Shown: positions 9,643 to 20,593 of the stretch, in pieces
Layout: each line of letters opens with the position of its first letter
How positions within the stretch are numbered: position 1 is the first letter of the stretch
Source of the DNA: Ornithodoros turicata
Taxonomy: Eukaryota > Arthropoda > Arachnida > Ixodida > Argasidae
Direction: 5' to 3'
Assembly (NCBI RefSeq): GCF_037126465.1
Contig: NC_088202.1
Span: forward strand, 86,470,160-86,534,159
DNA: 64,000 bases
The notes under the pieces: generated by a model
Seen by the model: only the letters and a program-made list of their open reading frames with translations
Told to the model about the DNA's origin: nothing
Database searches by the model: none
Made by a program: the position numbers and the translations under genes

Positions 9643-9880
9643 GTGGTGGTGATGCTGGCGCTGGTGGAAGGGCTCGCCGTTGCCGGCCTCACAGAAATGG
9701 GCAACGTCACGATTGACGCCCTGGGGGAATGTGCGACCTGGGCCGACTTCTAAGGAAACTGTGCCGACATATGTCTGACAGCGTCTGAGAAAAACCCAGG
9801 AAAGACCTCGGACAGCACAGCTGGCATGGGATTCGAACCCGTGGCGTATCACGTGATTCGCCACGAGCTCACGAGCGAGC
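9643..9880 (-). mobile_element. Type-1 SINE, near complete
   Basis: On the minus strand from 9880: a tRNA-like head with B-box GGGTTCGAATCCC (about 9828-9840), TGTGCTGTCCGAGG, TGGGTTTTTCTCAGA, TATGTCGGCACAGTT, GAAGTCGGCCCAG, GGCGTCAATCGTGACGTTGC, and a CACCACCACC tail near 9643. It matches 9078-9224 over the 3' half. It is a non-coding retroposon that would depend on LINE machinery. Confidence 0.8.
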
Positions 9881-9911
9881 CTATATCAAAGCGCCTTTGA
9901 AGCTCGCTAGC

Positions 9912-10462
9912 TAACCGCATACGACGAATTCTCGACGGAAAAACGGCCACCGTCACCGTTTTTCCGGTGAGCCGACGCGAGCAATGGAAACTTCACCGAT
10001 TTCTCGACGACAACGATGGACAGAAAAATTCGCCGAAGAGCGGAAGCCGCCACTCGACGGCAGCCAATAGGACCGCTCCACGCGCTGTCGTTCCACGAGC
10101 GGATGTGCCGGACCAGTCGCGGGCATTTCGAATGCCCGTATGGCTAACTTTGGAAGTGGGAAGCATGCTGTCGCTCGCCCGCTGCTGTCTGAGGGCGCTT
10201 TTGTAGCGCTCGCTTCGCGAATATGCTTTGACCGCAAGAACTTCTTCTGTGTGCCACTATAACTTTTCTATGTGTAGGAAAACATTTATCAATTAATTTG
10301 AAGTCCAAATTTAACACGGAGTAACGAAACGCCCGCTAGGACGCCACCGTCCTCCGCAGTGGAAATCTGTGCATGCGGTTGATCCCGCCGTTTTTCCGTC
10401 GAGTTGTCATGCCGGTGGGGAAGTTGGCCGTTTTTCCGTCGAGAATTCGTCGTATGCGGTTA
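9912..10462. mobile_element. 551-bp TIR element (MITE)
   Basis: The ends are near-perfect inverted repeats of about 38 bp: left TAACCGCATACGACGAATTC continuing through CTCGACGGAAAAACGGCCA, and right its complement ending CGTATGCGGTTA. A TA lies at each outer edge, compatible with a TA target. The terminal CCGTTTTTCCGTCGAG string is repeated once more at about 10388-10403. The interior is GC-rich with no domain-bearing frame. Confidence 0.8.
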
Positions 10463-12520
10463 CCGCTTAAAAGATGACGATCGCTATATGATCGGGGCCA
10501 CGCTTACACACAAAAAATGCAAACAGATGAATGAGTTAAGGTGAATGCAGATGGAGCATATTGTCCACGGATGTAGCACATCTCGATGCAGGACAATTCT
10601 GTGTGGGCTCGATGCGGACATCTCGTGCTGTACGGACATCACGCTGCGCGAACATTTCGGTGTCTCGATCCTTTTTGATACAATCACTTTCCGGTGGCTG
10701 ATTTTCATCGCTCGGGCTTTACTTTTGTTCTTTGCGGCAGCACGCAGAAGCTAGTATAAGATGCAGTGATTTTTACTTCTTCTTCTTGGCAACGACGGAT
10801 CTGAGAAGCTTTATGTTCTGCTAATGTACTGGATGCCCGCAATACTTTCCAAATGAGTTTTGTAGGATACAGAATCGTATAGTTTTGATAAATAATTTGA
10901 AAATTTTCTGCTTCGCGTGACCGAAAATTCACGAATACAAGCACGCACATTGTTAGGCATCTAGCCGAGCAAACACATAATTTTGCTGTTAATTAACTTT
11001 CAATGTGCATCTGTTGGCTGCCTACGTGAAGGACACGTTAGAAGAACGACATACGCTTTTGGATCCCTCAATGGGGATTACGGTATATACTTTCTAGGTC
11101 GTCCGGAGCCAGCGTCCCTTTCAAACCATCGGAACGTCCGGAGTCGTGGAAAGCGGGTCAGCCGGACCAGTATGCCTTTGTTACCCACTTCGGAGAAAGC
11201 TATGTTTGAAAGTGAAAGTTTTCCATATCAGCTCATGTTCACGTGTGAACCTTGACGTCAGTTTGTAATTATCTGATTGGTGAAGGAGGTGTGGTTCTTG
11301 ATCATTGGGGTTGATTGTCGGTTGAAGACGTGCCATCATATGTTGTAAATAAATGTAAATAGTTGTTTGTCTGTTGACTTCGCCTGCGAGTCCGTTCTTC
11401 AAGCAAGGTGTCGGTACAATCCGGGATTTGGGCCGCCGAATGTCTCATCATCGCTAGGCCCACCCCGAGGAGGAACATAACTCACATGTTTAATAATGTT
11501 GCCAATTCAAGTTTCGTATTGCTGACTGTCGTGAGGACCAATGAGTGTCTCGAGAATTAAAATTTCTGTTGGTCAAGACACAAACTCGAGGCCCACCCTC
11601 CCCAAATCAGCTCCACTACATTGTCGGTGGCATTTTGTCGGTTTCTAGCTATAATGCGCGGTCGTAACGCCTCTAAAAGTTAGCTAGTTCATAATGAATA
11701 ATTCTGTATTATACCCTCGTAATGTACTAAGAATTCGGAGTATTACTTCAAGAGACTATTGAGATCACGAGAGACGTCACAGTGGTCGGTCTCCGAATTA
11801 ATATCGCCCATCTGATGGTCTGTACTATGCCCTGGAAAAAAAAAAGGGGGGGGGGAAAGCGACCCGGTGGACACTAATTTTTAGAACCCGAAATAAACAC
11901 CGGAAAGCGGGATCCGTATACGAGAAAGAAGTCAAAATATTTTTAGTCCAGAATAATCGAAATAGTCCTAACAAAACAAAGAATGTGTTGCTCTCTCGCG
12001 CCGTAGAAAGTGCAAAGGCACAAACGCCCGAGTTTCTTTTTCTTTTTAATATATATGTAGTTTCCGTTATGCCGGTATGACGTCACGCGATATTGCAACG
12101 AGCTTCAACAATTTCATTGGAACCTGTCAATTTCACCAAGAAGACATCTGATATTGAATGTATCTCGCGGAGACAGGCGTGCCTCAGCAATTGCCGCCAA
12201 ATTGCCTGCATCAAATGCAAAATTAGCATTTTTATACCTTAAATTTTCACCGTTACCGTCTTAGTTGGTACTTTTAACATATTTTGTTTCACTGGTACTG
12301 GTACGCATTTTTAAAATAACATATATGGAAATGATTTTCTCTATGGCCAGCGAATAGCCGATGTTCGTCGTTCATGTATCACACTGTCTGAGAACCCGTT
12401 CCATATATCGTATAACCTCCGTTGACCTTCGAACTAATACCATGTCAAATTATATCTCAAATCCAGTACTCTCAACACAGTATTGCATAGCAATTAAGAC
12501 CCCTTTATTTTTCCATACGC
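10463..12520. other. No gene recognised; possible solo LTR near 11.2-11.45 kb
   Basis: Only short frames. Sequence around 11345-11370 (TGTAAATAAATGTAAATAG) followed by GAGTCCGTTCTTCAAGC resembles the end of a gypsy-type LTR, but no second copy or target duplication was found. A homopolymer tract (A then G) lies at 11837-11858. Confidence 0.4.
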
Positions 12521-12584
12521 GCACCGAAGTGTCTTTGTACCGAGATGTCCGTGCACCGAAACGTCCGCGCACCGAAATGCCTGT
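12521..12584 (+). repeat. Tandem repeat, 4 x 16 bp
   Basis: Four diverged 16-bp units: GCACCGAAGTGTCTTT, GTACCGAGATGTCCGT, GCACCGAAACGTCCGC and GCACCGAAATGCCTGT. No function is evident. Confidence 0.85.
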
Positions 12585-13672
12585 CGCCGTATTCAAACGA
12601 GTCAAAATCTCGGTGCCGCGAAGGGCTGTACAAACGCTGCTCCCTAGGCGGCGTCATATGACACTCAACGCCAGCGCTCAAGCGGCAGGGATCGCAGTGA
12701 GCAGTTCTGCAATACAGGCGCATCAGTTTTGTGCGTCTGGTGAGCATACATCTCTAATCCTCAACTGCATGCTCTTCGCAACACCGCCATCTTGATTATT
12801 TCTAATACGGGATTCGTACACTTTGCATTATAGCTTTGCGCTATACGAAGTTCAATCATTTTGAAATTTACCAGGATTGGATCAACTTCAGAGCCGAGAT
12901 TTATATGTAGACAACAATTTGCATTGAGTAATGGTTGAGCATGACATGCCGGCGCGGGTAGACTTCTATAGGGCAACACCCCGTACATATGCAGGTGTGC
13001 GTGTAAGAAGTACTGTTACTGACATGCGCACGCTTGCATGTCAGTACAGTTTCAGAGCAGAGGCAAACAAAGAAAACGAAAGCCAAATACTAAAAAGCAA
13101 ACTTACCTTCCCATGCGATCGACTGGGTATAGGTAGATACAATCATAGCCGCTTCACGTACGCGGAACTGCGCGGAACCCCGTCAGACGGTTCCCATCGC
13201 GGTACCCTTGGAGAGTCGCGATTCCCTAGAGGCCAGGACCAGAGTCAGCGACCTGTGTGAAATGGCCGTTTCACGGCTCCCTGGTGTACCGAATGACCGG
13301 GCTCGTTACGCAGAGGTCATGCGAAACGACGTCCGTTAACTCCAAAAGGTACACAGGCCTTTTCTCGTTAGCTCGTATATAAGCAAACCAATTCGCACGT
13401 GGGTGCTAAATAGTAATGCCGAAGCCAAAGCTTTTGTGCCATGTTTGGTTCTGTGCCGAATCCTTTTGAGTGCGTAGAGAATTCTCCTGTGACCATAATG
13501 GCGAAACAAGCTGGCGGCGAATTGGAAGACCTACCGGCGTCAACCGCCCAAGGAAGGACGATATTGGCTCCACCAGACGTGAGCGGTTGTTGCTTGGATT
13601 TCAGCTTTGCGGAGAGCGTGCTTCGTATGCGATGTGACTCTCAAACTCTGGCTTCGTAAAGCGTTACTTGAG
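12585..13672. other. No gene recognised
   Basis: Short frames on both strands, none with a recognisable motif. Confidence 0.5.
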
Positions 13673-13680
13673 CTCTCATT

Positions 13681-14257
13681 TAAAGATGAGTGCGGTGCGA
13701 GAATACTCGCGGGTACGCCCCCCCCCCCCAAAGTTTGTTATTTGCGGGTACACATTTTCGTGTCATCGCGGGTTGCGGGTAAGGTGCGGGTAGACCCGCA
13801 CTACCTCTGCGGATTACGCGAGTATACCCGCAATACCCGCAGGCGCAAAACCAACCCGTCGGATATTGGTGTATGACCCGATTCATGGCGAACATTTGAC
13901 CCAAAATACTTTCCTTCCAAGTTGTTGTTTGCCACATAGGGTTATTTTTGGCTATCTTTCGACACTAAGACTGGAACATTTCGCATTAGTAAGCTGGCAA
14001 CCAGGTCAGCTGTTGCCACAGCGTACGCGTTGGAAAAGTGGCTCACTAACGGACAGTGTCCTCAGCATCAATAAATAATTTCGTGCCGTCACGATCATGT
14101 GGCATAACTGAAACGTGCCTACGCTTTGGGCTGCGGGTATATCGGTGGGTGTGCGGATAGGCGTCGGGATGTGCGGGTGCGGATGCGGGTGCGGGTTGTG
14201 CCCCCGCAGGTGCGGTGCGGTTGCGGGTACCAATTTTTATACCCGCACTCATCTCTA
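13681..14257. mobile_element. 577-bp hAT-like MITE with GCGGGT subterminal repeats
   Basis: An exact 8-bp direct repeat CTCTCATT flanks the element (13673-13680 and 14258-14265). The termini are inverted repeats: TAAAGATGAGTGCGG at the left and the complement of TAGAGATGAGTGCGG at the right, one mismatch in 15. Both subterminal regions hold many GCGGGT/ACCCGC hexamers (about 13710-13850 and 14134-14246), typical of transposase-binding clusters in hAT elements. No transposase is encoded. The 8-bp duplication and TIR make the hAT assignment firm. Confidence 0.9.
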
Positions 14258-14265
14258 CTCTCATT

Positions 14266-15140
14266 GGCCAATACAAATAACGCTGTTTGTGCTTTCCTTC
14301 CATTTATTGTTCAGTCGTTATCAATATCGCGTTTTATTATGTCGCGCTATATTATCGAACGTCCACACGCGTATACTCTTGACTGAAGAGATTAGGAAGG
14401 TACTATGATGTACATCAGGGTAGGAGAGGAAGGTTCGTTAGGGCAGTGAGGGAAGTTTTGGAGCCTTCCTTGCTTGAACGGACAGGAAGAGCCGGCTGCG
14501 TTGAAACAGTGAGGTTGAGGAGAAACTAAGGGTGACAACTCTCAAACCAAGTGAGGTTAGGTGGAAAGGAGAGTAGCGTCATTCACCCTAAACACTGCTC
14601 TACATCTCGCCTAGTACGGAAGAGCAGCCTTCAACAAGCAGGCAGCAAGCTTTGAGCCTATACTATGTGTTTTGTGGGTTTTGCTGTTCGACTGTTTGCG
14701 TGTTGCGTGTTTGCGCGTTCTGTGATATCTCAGTGTGTGTATGTACTTGCTTTCTGTCGCAATCACCACCACCACCACCACCACTAATCATCATCATCGG
14801 CATCATCATCGCCATCCTCCTGCTCACCTTCATTGGCATCATCATTCAAGGAGTTTTTCACCAAAGTAACTGGTGCAAGTGATGTGGAGTTGCGGGCGTC
14901 ACATTAGTGAGGCCAAAATCCCCATTTTATTTTTTCCTTAAAACCAACCAACCAACCAGCAGCCTTCTACTCGCGAAATACCGGCAGATCCCAACGCGAG
15001 CCTTTTCCCTCCGCTACCTCCGCTCATCAGTTCGTGATCGTTACACGTGTACGGAAAAAATAAATAAATAAATAAAATAAAATAAAGAAGAAAGTGCAGC
15101 AAAGAGGATCGAAGTGCCTGTTGTACGCCGGTGCACATTG
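14266..15140. other. No gene; microsatellites
   Basis: A CAC run followed by CAT-rich sequence lies at about 14764-14850, and an AAATA/AATA run at 15055-15087. The segment around 14880-14940 (AAAATCCCCATTTTATTTTT) resembles the retroposon-like sequence at 16245-16325. No coding region recognised. Confidence 0.5.
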
Positions 15141-15199
15141 CAAATGAATGTTTCCCCATAAGGTCCGTTCCTAAGTAAGAACCGTCGCACAATACTTTT

Positions 15200-15280
15200 G
15201 GACAGGTATGCACCGCTTGAAGGCAGAGTTCCCTGTGAAGTCAGCCCAGGACGCACAACCCTCCCAACCAACGTTCCGCC
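15200..15280 (+). mobile_element. Type-1 SINE fragment
   Basis: AGTTCCCTGTGAAGTCAGCC followed by CAGGACGCACAACC matches the central body of the SINE copies at 1883-2005 and, in opposite orientation, 57405-57662. Neither the tRNA head nor the tail is recognisable. Confidence 0.5.
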
Positions 15281-16165
15281 ACACTGGCAGGCAGATCCTT
15301 CGGTTACAGCACGCCACCGACTAAACAACCAAACACACCCTAAAAACACAACCTCACCACGTGAAACAGTCCTATAGTTTCCCCCCCCCCCTTGATTTGC
15401 TGAAAACGGCGTCGTGACGATGCCCACTTGAGTGCGGCCAACAACGGCAAGCTACCTCGACATCCCCCTTGTGGCAGTTTCGTTATTAAAAAAAATTGTC
15501 ACCAAATCACGGGTGATAATATTAGCATATTAAGATTTCATGAGGCTTAAACAGACTGCCCCATAGACTCAGCGCAGAACAGCGCGCACCTCCCTCGCCG
15601 AGGAACGTCGCGCACACGTCACAACGAAGCGGAATCTACGGGAGCAGGGTCAACTCACCACAGAATAGGCGAGAGCTTCACCACATAACATGCTCAGAAG
15701 CAACCGTCATTCAAAATTATATACTGTAAAGAAGTAAATTTCGCGAATATCGCGATCGTCCATTTTCAGTGAACAATTCCCGGGAAAGTAGGAAGAAGAT
15801 TGAAATTTGCAAGGAATGAGTATCACGAAGTCGAGTGAAGTCATTGAAAACGGAGTTGAAGCTAAGGGTGTGTCTGCCTGTGCATGTCAGCGATCTGCCT
15901 GCAGGCGGCACGTTGCTCGGGACCATTGAGTTGTAATTTCTTGTAGCACTGCTTTCGTACACATTTAGCACAGTTTAGCAACGTTTGCACTCCTGAACGT
16001 CAATTCCAGATTCATTCGCATGTCATTTCGTCATTCCACCCTGTTTCTCAACTCGATAAGGCTTCATCGTCATAGTCAAGCTCACCAATTAAGGGTTCGA
16101 TTCTACGGGGGTATTACGCATGCACCTATAATTTCTGAAGATCTGTTAACAGAACTTCAACACAT
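15281..16165. other. No gene recognised
   Basis: A C-run at about 15379-15391. Frames are short and overlapping. Nothing supported. Confidence 0.5.
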
Positions 16166-16235
16166 CTACTCTAAAAACAGAACTTCGCCGCATACCACGC
16201 TGTGCGCCAACCATTGCCATGAAACGATAGGGCTA
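16166..16235 (+). mobile_element. Palindromic MITE family A, left-end fragment
   Basis: ACTCTAAAAACAGAACTTC, CGCCGCATACCACGC, GCCAACCATTGCC and GAAACGATAG match, with substitutions, the left arm of the complete element at 20376-20593. The right arm is absent. Confidence 0.6.
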
Positions 16236-16239
16236 GCTT

Positions 16240-16325
16240 CTGGTTCGAAGAGGGGGGTAGCCGGCCCTCGTGATGAGGGCTACAATCCCCATTTTTTTCC
16301 TTTCAATCATCATCATCATCATCGA
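16240..16325 (+). mobile_element. Retroposon-like tail with (CAT)n
   Basis: GGGGGGTAGCCGGCCC, GGCTACAATCCCC, a T-rich stretch and ATCATCATCATCATC. This resembles other short GGGGTA...CCCCAT segments ending in CAT or GTT repeats (28766-28858, 59893-60000). Class uncertain. Confidence 0.35.
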
Positions 16326-16380
16326 AGGGGGGGGGGGGGGCTACGCCTTTGTGGAAATTTTGATATAAGGTAATTGCCAC

Positions 16381-16618
16381 AAATTATTGTGCGCAATTAT
16401 TGTGCCGCAAATTATTGTGCACATTGGGAGCGCAGAAAGCCTTCTGCGCTCCCAATGTGCTTTCTGCGCTACCAGATGCAAACAACTTGATGCCGAAAGG
16501 AAAGTTAGGTAGCGAGCGAGCTGGTAGTGACGATCCATGACTTGAAAACCCGAGACGAGGTAGGGACGATAACAGATAAACACAAACACTACCTCGTCTC
16601 GGGTTTTCAAGTCATGGA
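16381..16618. repeat. Cluster of short tandem repeats and perfect hairpins
   Basis: Three copies of AATTATTGTGC (16382-16420) precede a perfect 19-bp hairpin (arms 16419-16437 and 16442-16460, 4-nt loop). Then come perfect 29-bp inverted arms at 16534-16562 and 16590-16618 with a 27-nt spacer; arm core TGACTTGAAAACCCGAGACG. The perfect arms suggest recent origin or gene conversion. Non-coding. Confidence 0.85.
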
Positions 16619-16841
16619 ACTGGATGCATCTGTTAATAGTTTAATCGCGTGATGCAGCTAGCACGATGATCCATCTACTGTGTACTTGACTACGCCACTT
16701 GAAACGAATCCACAGAAACGAACGCAGATCACTTCACGATAAAAGCGCTAAATGACACGCAAAGCCAAGGACCAACACTACTCCAACAAGCGTGACGACG
16801 TAAATACCACTTGAAGCCACAAATAATCAATTTCACAATTT

Positions 16842-16885
16842 TTCGTTCCCAGCTACGCGGGATATATCCCGTAGCTGGGAACGAA
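16842..16885. repeat. 44-bp near-perfect palindrome
   Basis: The left half TTCGTTCCCAGCTAC, then GCGGGATA, pairs with TATCCC and GTAGCTGGGAACGAA. The left arm carries a two-base bulge. No larger element was defined around it. Confidence 0.75.
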
Positions 16886-17194
16886 CTTTTGCACATATAC
16901 ATTCTTAGCAGAACTGAATGCTCGTTCGGCTTCTACGCTTGATGGAGCAATGGTTAGCAAGTATGTGTATAGGCGCGTGTCAGATGTGGTCCTCTTCTAT
17001 CTCCGCTCATGAAAACTTGAAAAGCGCCATTTCTTTGCCTTTGAGTGAAGACAAAAGCAAAACAGATGCGCATAGCTCGGGCAACAGTAGGGGCCGGCTA
17101 CTCGCATGTTACTCACATGTTACCCACAGTTAGTTTGCAGTTATACGTTGCTGCTACGCCAAGTGTGGATTCGCGGTATTTTTCCCGCGTTCCA

Positions 17195-17313
17195 CGATCT
17201 CTGAAAAATTCTGAAATCCCGCAATATTTTTTGAAACATCCCGAAATTTCGGGACCTGAAAAAACGGACGGGGTCCCGGTATTTCGGGATTCGGGATATC
17301 TCGGATCCCAACA
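17195..17313. mobile_element. CGGGAT-rich hAT-like terminal fragment
   Basis: Repeated CCCGAAAT, TTCGGGAT and TCCCGGTATTTCGGG strings in both orientations, ending at GGATCCCAACA. This resembles the subterminal region of hAT elements. The foldback element begins directly after it, so the fragment may have been cut by that insertion. Confidence 0.4.
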
Positions 17314-17650
17314 CTACAGGATTTCCCGTCCATTTTAGTCCAAGTGCCATCTCAATTAGTCCATGTGCCATTTGAAATAATCTAAGCGCCATTCAATTTA
17401 ATCCGGGCGCCATCTGAAAAAATCCAGACGCTATTTAATTTAATCCGGTGCCATCTGAATTAATCCATGGTGTTTTTATAAGCACTATAACCGTGTATCC
17501 ACACGAGGGACATCCCCGTACAGTATTCTAGTGGAAGGAAAAGTAAAAAAAAAAAAAAAGAACTGCTGATGGAACTGAAGTTGTGCGGTGTCTTATGTGG
17601 AACATTCGCCCGACGCTGAGATATTGGGAATTGGAGCGGAAGTATAGCAA

Positions 17651-18063
17651 ACGACGCCACTGGTGCTGTCGTCTGCTACAGAATATCTTCTGAATGAGCT
17701 GCAGGATATTCCACACGGTTAGAAGAGCACGAAAAGGCATGACTCCCATAGCAGACGGCACCGCTGGTTCTGTCGTCTGCTACAGAATATATTCTGACTG
17801 AACTGCTGGATATTCTGCGCAGTTAGAAGAGCGCGAAAAGGCATGAGTCACATAGCAGACGACACCACTGGTGCTGCCGTCTGCTACAGACTATCTTCTG
17901 ACTGAACTGCAGGATATTCCGCATGGTTAGAAGAACACGAAAGGCACCACTCACACAGCAGACGACACCACTGGTGCTGTCGCCTGCTACAGAATGTCTT
18001 CTGACTGAGCTGCAGGATATTCCGCGCGGTCAGCAGAGCGCGAAAAGGCATGATGCTCATAGC
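17651..18063 (+). repeat. Tandem 103-104-bp array, left arm
   Basis: Four consecutive units begin at about 17651, 17751, 17854 and 17958. Each has a self-complementary core (GCAGACGACACCACTGGTGC followed by TGTCGTCTGC), then CTACAGAATAT, TTCTGACTGA, CTGCAGGATATTCC and AGAAGAGC, CGAAAAGGCATGA. A fifth diverged unit starts at 18062. Confidence 0.9.
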
Positions 18064-18193
18064 AGACGTCACCAGTGGTCCTGTCGTCTGCGAAGGAATA
18101 TCCTGTGGCTGTGCCGCAGGATATTCTGTGCGGTTTGAAGAGCACGGAAAGACATCACGCACATCCTGCAGCTTAGTCACAAGATGTTCCGTA

Positions 18194-18433
18194 GCAGACG
18201 ACAGGACCAATGGTGTCGTCTGCTATGTGAGTAATGTATTTCGTGCTCTTCTAACCGCGTGGAATGTCCTGCAGCTCAGCCAGAAGACATTCTGTAGCAG
18301 ACGACAGCACCAGTGGTGTCGTCTGCTATGGGAGTCATGTCCTTTCGTGCTCTTCTAACCGTGCAGAATATCCTGCAGCTCAGTCCGAAGATATTCTGTA
18401 GCAGACGACATGACCAATGGTGTCGTCTGCTAT
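18194..18433 (-). repeat. Tandem 103-104-bp array, right arm (inverted)
   Basis: Units start at 18194, 18297 and 18401 with GCAGACGACA, and are the reverse complement of the left-arm units (TCGTGCTCTTCTAACCG, ATCCTGCAGCTCAG, AGATATTCTGTAG). The last unit is cut short where the unique arm sequence (TCTTCCGCTTTAACTC) begins. Confidence 0.9.
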
Positions 18434-18760
18434 TCTTCCGCTTTAACTCTCGATATCTCGGGGCCGTGCGAATGCTCAACATAAGACGCAGCAGAACTTC
18501 AGTCCTGTCAGCAGCTTTTTACTTCTCCTTCCACTACATGTCTGTAGAATATTCTGCGGGGACGTCCCTCGTGTGAGTACACGGTTATAGTGCTTAAAAA
18601 CACCGTGGATTAATTTAGATGACACCCGGATTAAATTGAATAGCACCTGGATTTTTTCGGATGGCGCTCGGATTAAATTGAATAGCGCATGGATTATTTC
18701 AGGTGGCACTTGGACTAATTCAGATGGCACTTGGACTAAAATGGACGGGAACACCTGTAG

Positions 18761-20077
18761 TTGCGACGCAAACTGAAGCACGAGATGAAAGTGCGTTTGC
18801 GACTATGGTCACGATAGGGAGATGTTCACGTTACCAGGTTATGGTCGTTGTCTCCAAGTTCTGGCGCACAACAGTAAACGATCTTGCGAGGCAGCATTTC
18901 GTCATTTTTGTCAGTGCATCTTCTTTCTTTCTTTTTTTTTTTTTTTGTCAGACGTCGATAATTCTGGTATTAACTCAGTTGTAAAAAATAAACGACGAGA
19001 AAATCCGATTTCTTGAAACATAATTAGCTCCGAAAATCGCTAATCCTGGTGATGATATACCGCCGTAGTATAGCTGAGGCAATGAAACGAAACATAGAAG
19101 GACGGATACATCGCTGAAGCCCCAACAGGCTCAGTTGCATATACTTACGAGGGTAGTCAGTAACCTTACATAACTTATTGACGAACATTAAATATATATT
19201 ATGGGAAACAATGTATCATTTTTCTACGTAGTTTCTTGCTGTTCAGTGCGGGTGCGCCATCGCTTAGGAAGCTTCCCTCTCTACTTCGAGCACAGAAGAA
19301 GTAGAAGAAGCCCTCTGTGTGTGTATATGTGTGTGTGGGGGGGGGGGTGCAATCATTCATGCACCGCTTCTGTCACACAGCCGTCGGATGCGCACTTACA
19401 GCCGCCAACGGTCAAACATGTGGTAATGCCGATGATGCAATGTTAGGCGAATATGAGGGGCGTGGAAGCCAATCAAATCTAAGATCGCAAATGGTTGAAA
19501 TATAGTCATGTGACACGCGTGTGCGAGCGGGAATTGCCATCTTGGGAAGAAACCCTTTGCTGAGCAGGCCACGACGTTTTGTTCTTATGGGCTTCAGATG
19601 TGTCACTAGCAGATCACAATATGTCTTGGCGGTTATTGTATATGCCCCCTAGGCACATGATCCTCATCGATAATACTCTTGTGATCAAATAAAAAAAGAG
19701 AGAACTTCCCCCGCACTCCGCTTGACTTCGAAACTTCTTCGGTTTCGGTGACGAGCTTAATGACACCGTCCTTTTTCTTGCTCTTTTCAGCTTTGAATTC
19801 AATTGGATTTAATAGAATTTGAAAGAAAAATAAAATGAAGATTTCGACTTCATTAGTGTGAAGCGAGCGACTCCATGTCACTTGCACCAGGTACAGCGGT
19901 GAACGATGTAACGATGATGATGTTGATGGTGGTGGTGGTGGTGATTTTTCTGACAAAAAACGATTGCAAACACAAAGTTGTCATAAAACACACAAATAGC
20001 AACAGCAGTTCAGCAATATAGTTCAACAGCAAAACGCACAAGCACCCAAAGTTTCAAAACGTTTTGTGTGCACCAAT
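18761..20077. other. No gene recognised
   Basis: Homopolymer tracts (T at 18933-18947, G at 19336-19347) and a GGTGGTGGTGGTG run near 19928-19940. Only short frames. Confidence 0.5.
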
Positions 20078-20190
20078 TAGAGATTGCAATGGGCCGGACC
20101 AACCCGAGGACCGCAAGCCCGGCCCGGCCCGCGGGCCTGGTCCGCGCTACCCACACCTGTTCGGCTCCGGGTATGGGCCGTGCCGAGCCT
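20078..20190 (+). mobile_element. GGCCCG-rich hAT-like terminal fragment
   Basis: Starts TTAGAGATTGCAATGGGCCGG, then has clustered GGCCCG/CGGGCC motifs. The start resembles hAT termini of the TTAGAG type also seen at 43746 (minus strand). The opposite end was not found. Confidence 0.5.
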
Positions 20191-20375
20191 GAATTGTTCT
20201 ATGCATTCTTAATATTCTTTATTCCGAAAATAAGAGGCACACCGGAATCACAACAAATAAAATACCTATACACCATACATCCTAAACACCTATGTCTCAG
20301 AAAAATTTCACCACTGCGGAGAACGCCCTGTGCCTTACACTGGGACGCCAGGCCCCAAGTACTTTTGAGACACTG

Positions 20376-20593
20376 CACTCTTAGAAATGAACTTCACCGC
20401 ATAGTACGCTCCTATAGCCAACCATCACCTCGAATGATATCGTTATCTGCAGCGATTTGTTGAAAACGAGAGGCGTGTACGCCTTTTTTGTGACAATTAT
20501 GAACAATATAAGTGTCACACTATAAGTGTCACGATACCACTCGAGATGATTGGCTAGGAGCGTGCTATGAGGTGAAGTTCATTTTTAAGAGTG
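20376..20593. mobile_element. Palindromic MITE family A, complete copy (218 bp)
   Basis: The left arm CACTCTTAGAAATGAACTTC, then ACCGCATAGTACGCTCC, AGCCAACCATCACCTCGAATG, pairs with the right arm ending in its complement (GGCTAGGAGCGTGCTATG, GGTGAAGTTCATTTTTAAGAGTG). The arms are about 60 bp, with a ~95-bp middle holding ATTTGTTGAAAAC and GTACGCC. Three partial copies occur at 16166, 30732 and 43470. Confidence 0.88.

Larger units (their letters stand above)
17314..18760. mobile_element. 1.45-kb foldback element
   Basis: The ends are inverted: CTACAGG...TTCCCGTCCATTTTAGTCC at the left, and the complement of the same at the right, continuing through AAGTGCCATCT. The inversion extends along nearly the whole element. 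The outer ~150 bp of each arm are degenerate ~22-bp units (GCGCCATCT, AATTTAATCC). Then comes unique sequence with GGGACATCCCCG and its partner CGGGGACGTCCC, then ~104-bp tandem units in opposite orientations, meeting near 18130-18190. No transposase is encoded. A target duplication is not obvious. It is a non-autonomous foldback or MITE-like element; the mobilising family is unknown. Confidence 0.88.

Noticed and set aside
9828..9840. Functional tRNA gene on the minus strand
   Set aside because: The B-box is part of a SINE head; cloverleaf pairing and the rest of a tRNA are not preserved.
11175..11455. Solo gypsy-type LTR
   Set aside because: Only an AATAAA-like stretch and a suggestive end; no second copy, TG...CA boundary or target duplication was found.
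13875..14110. Coding exon between the GCGGGT clusters
   Set aside because: It lies inside the delimited hAT MITE and has no conserved motif.
17651..18433. CRISPR-like array from regular 104-bp repeats
   Set aside because: Units are contiguous tandem copies without unique spacers, they invert midway, and the genome is eukaryotic.
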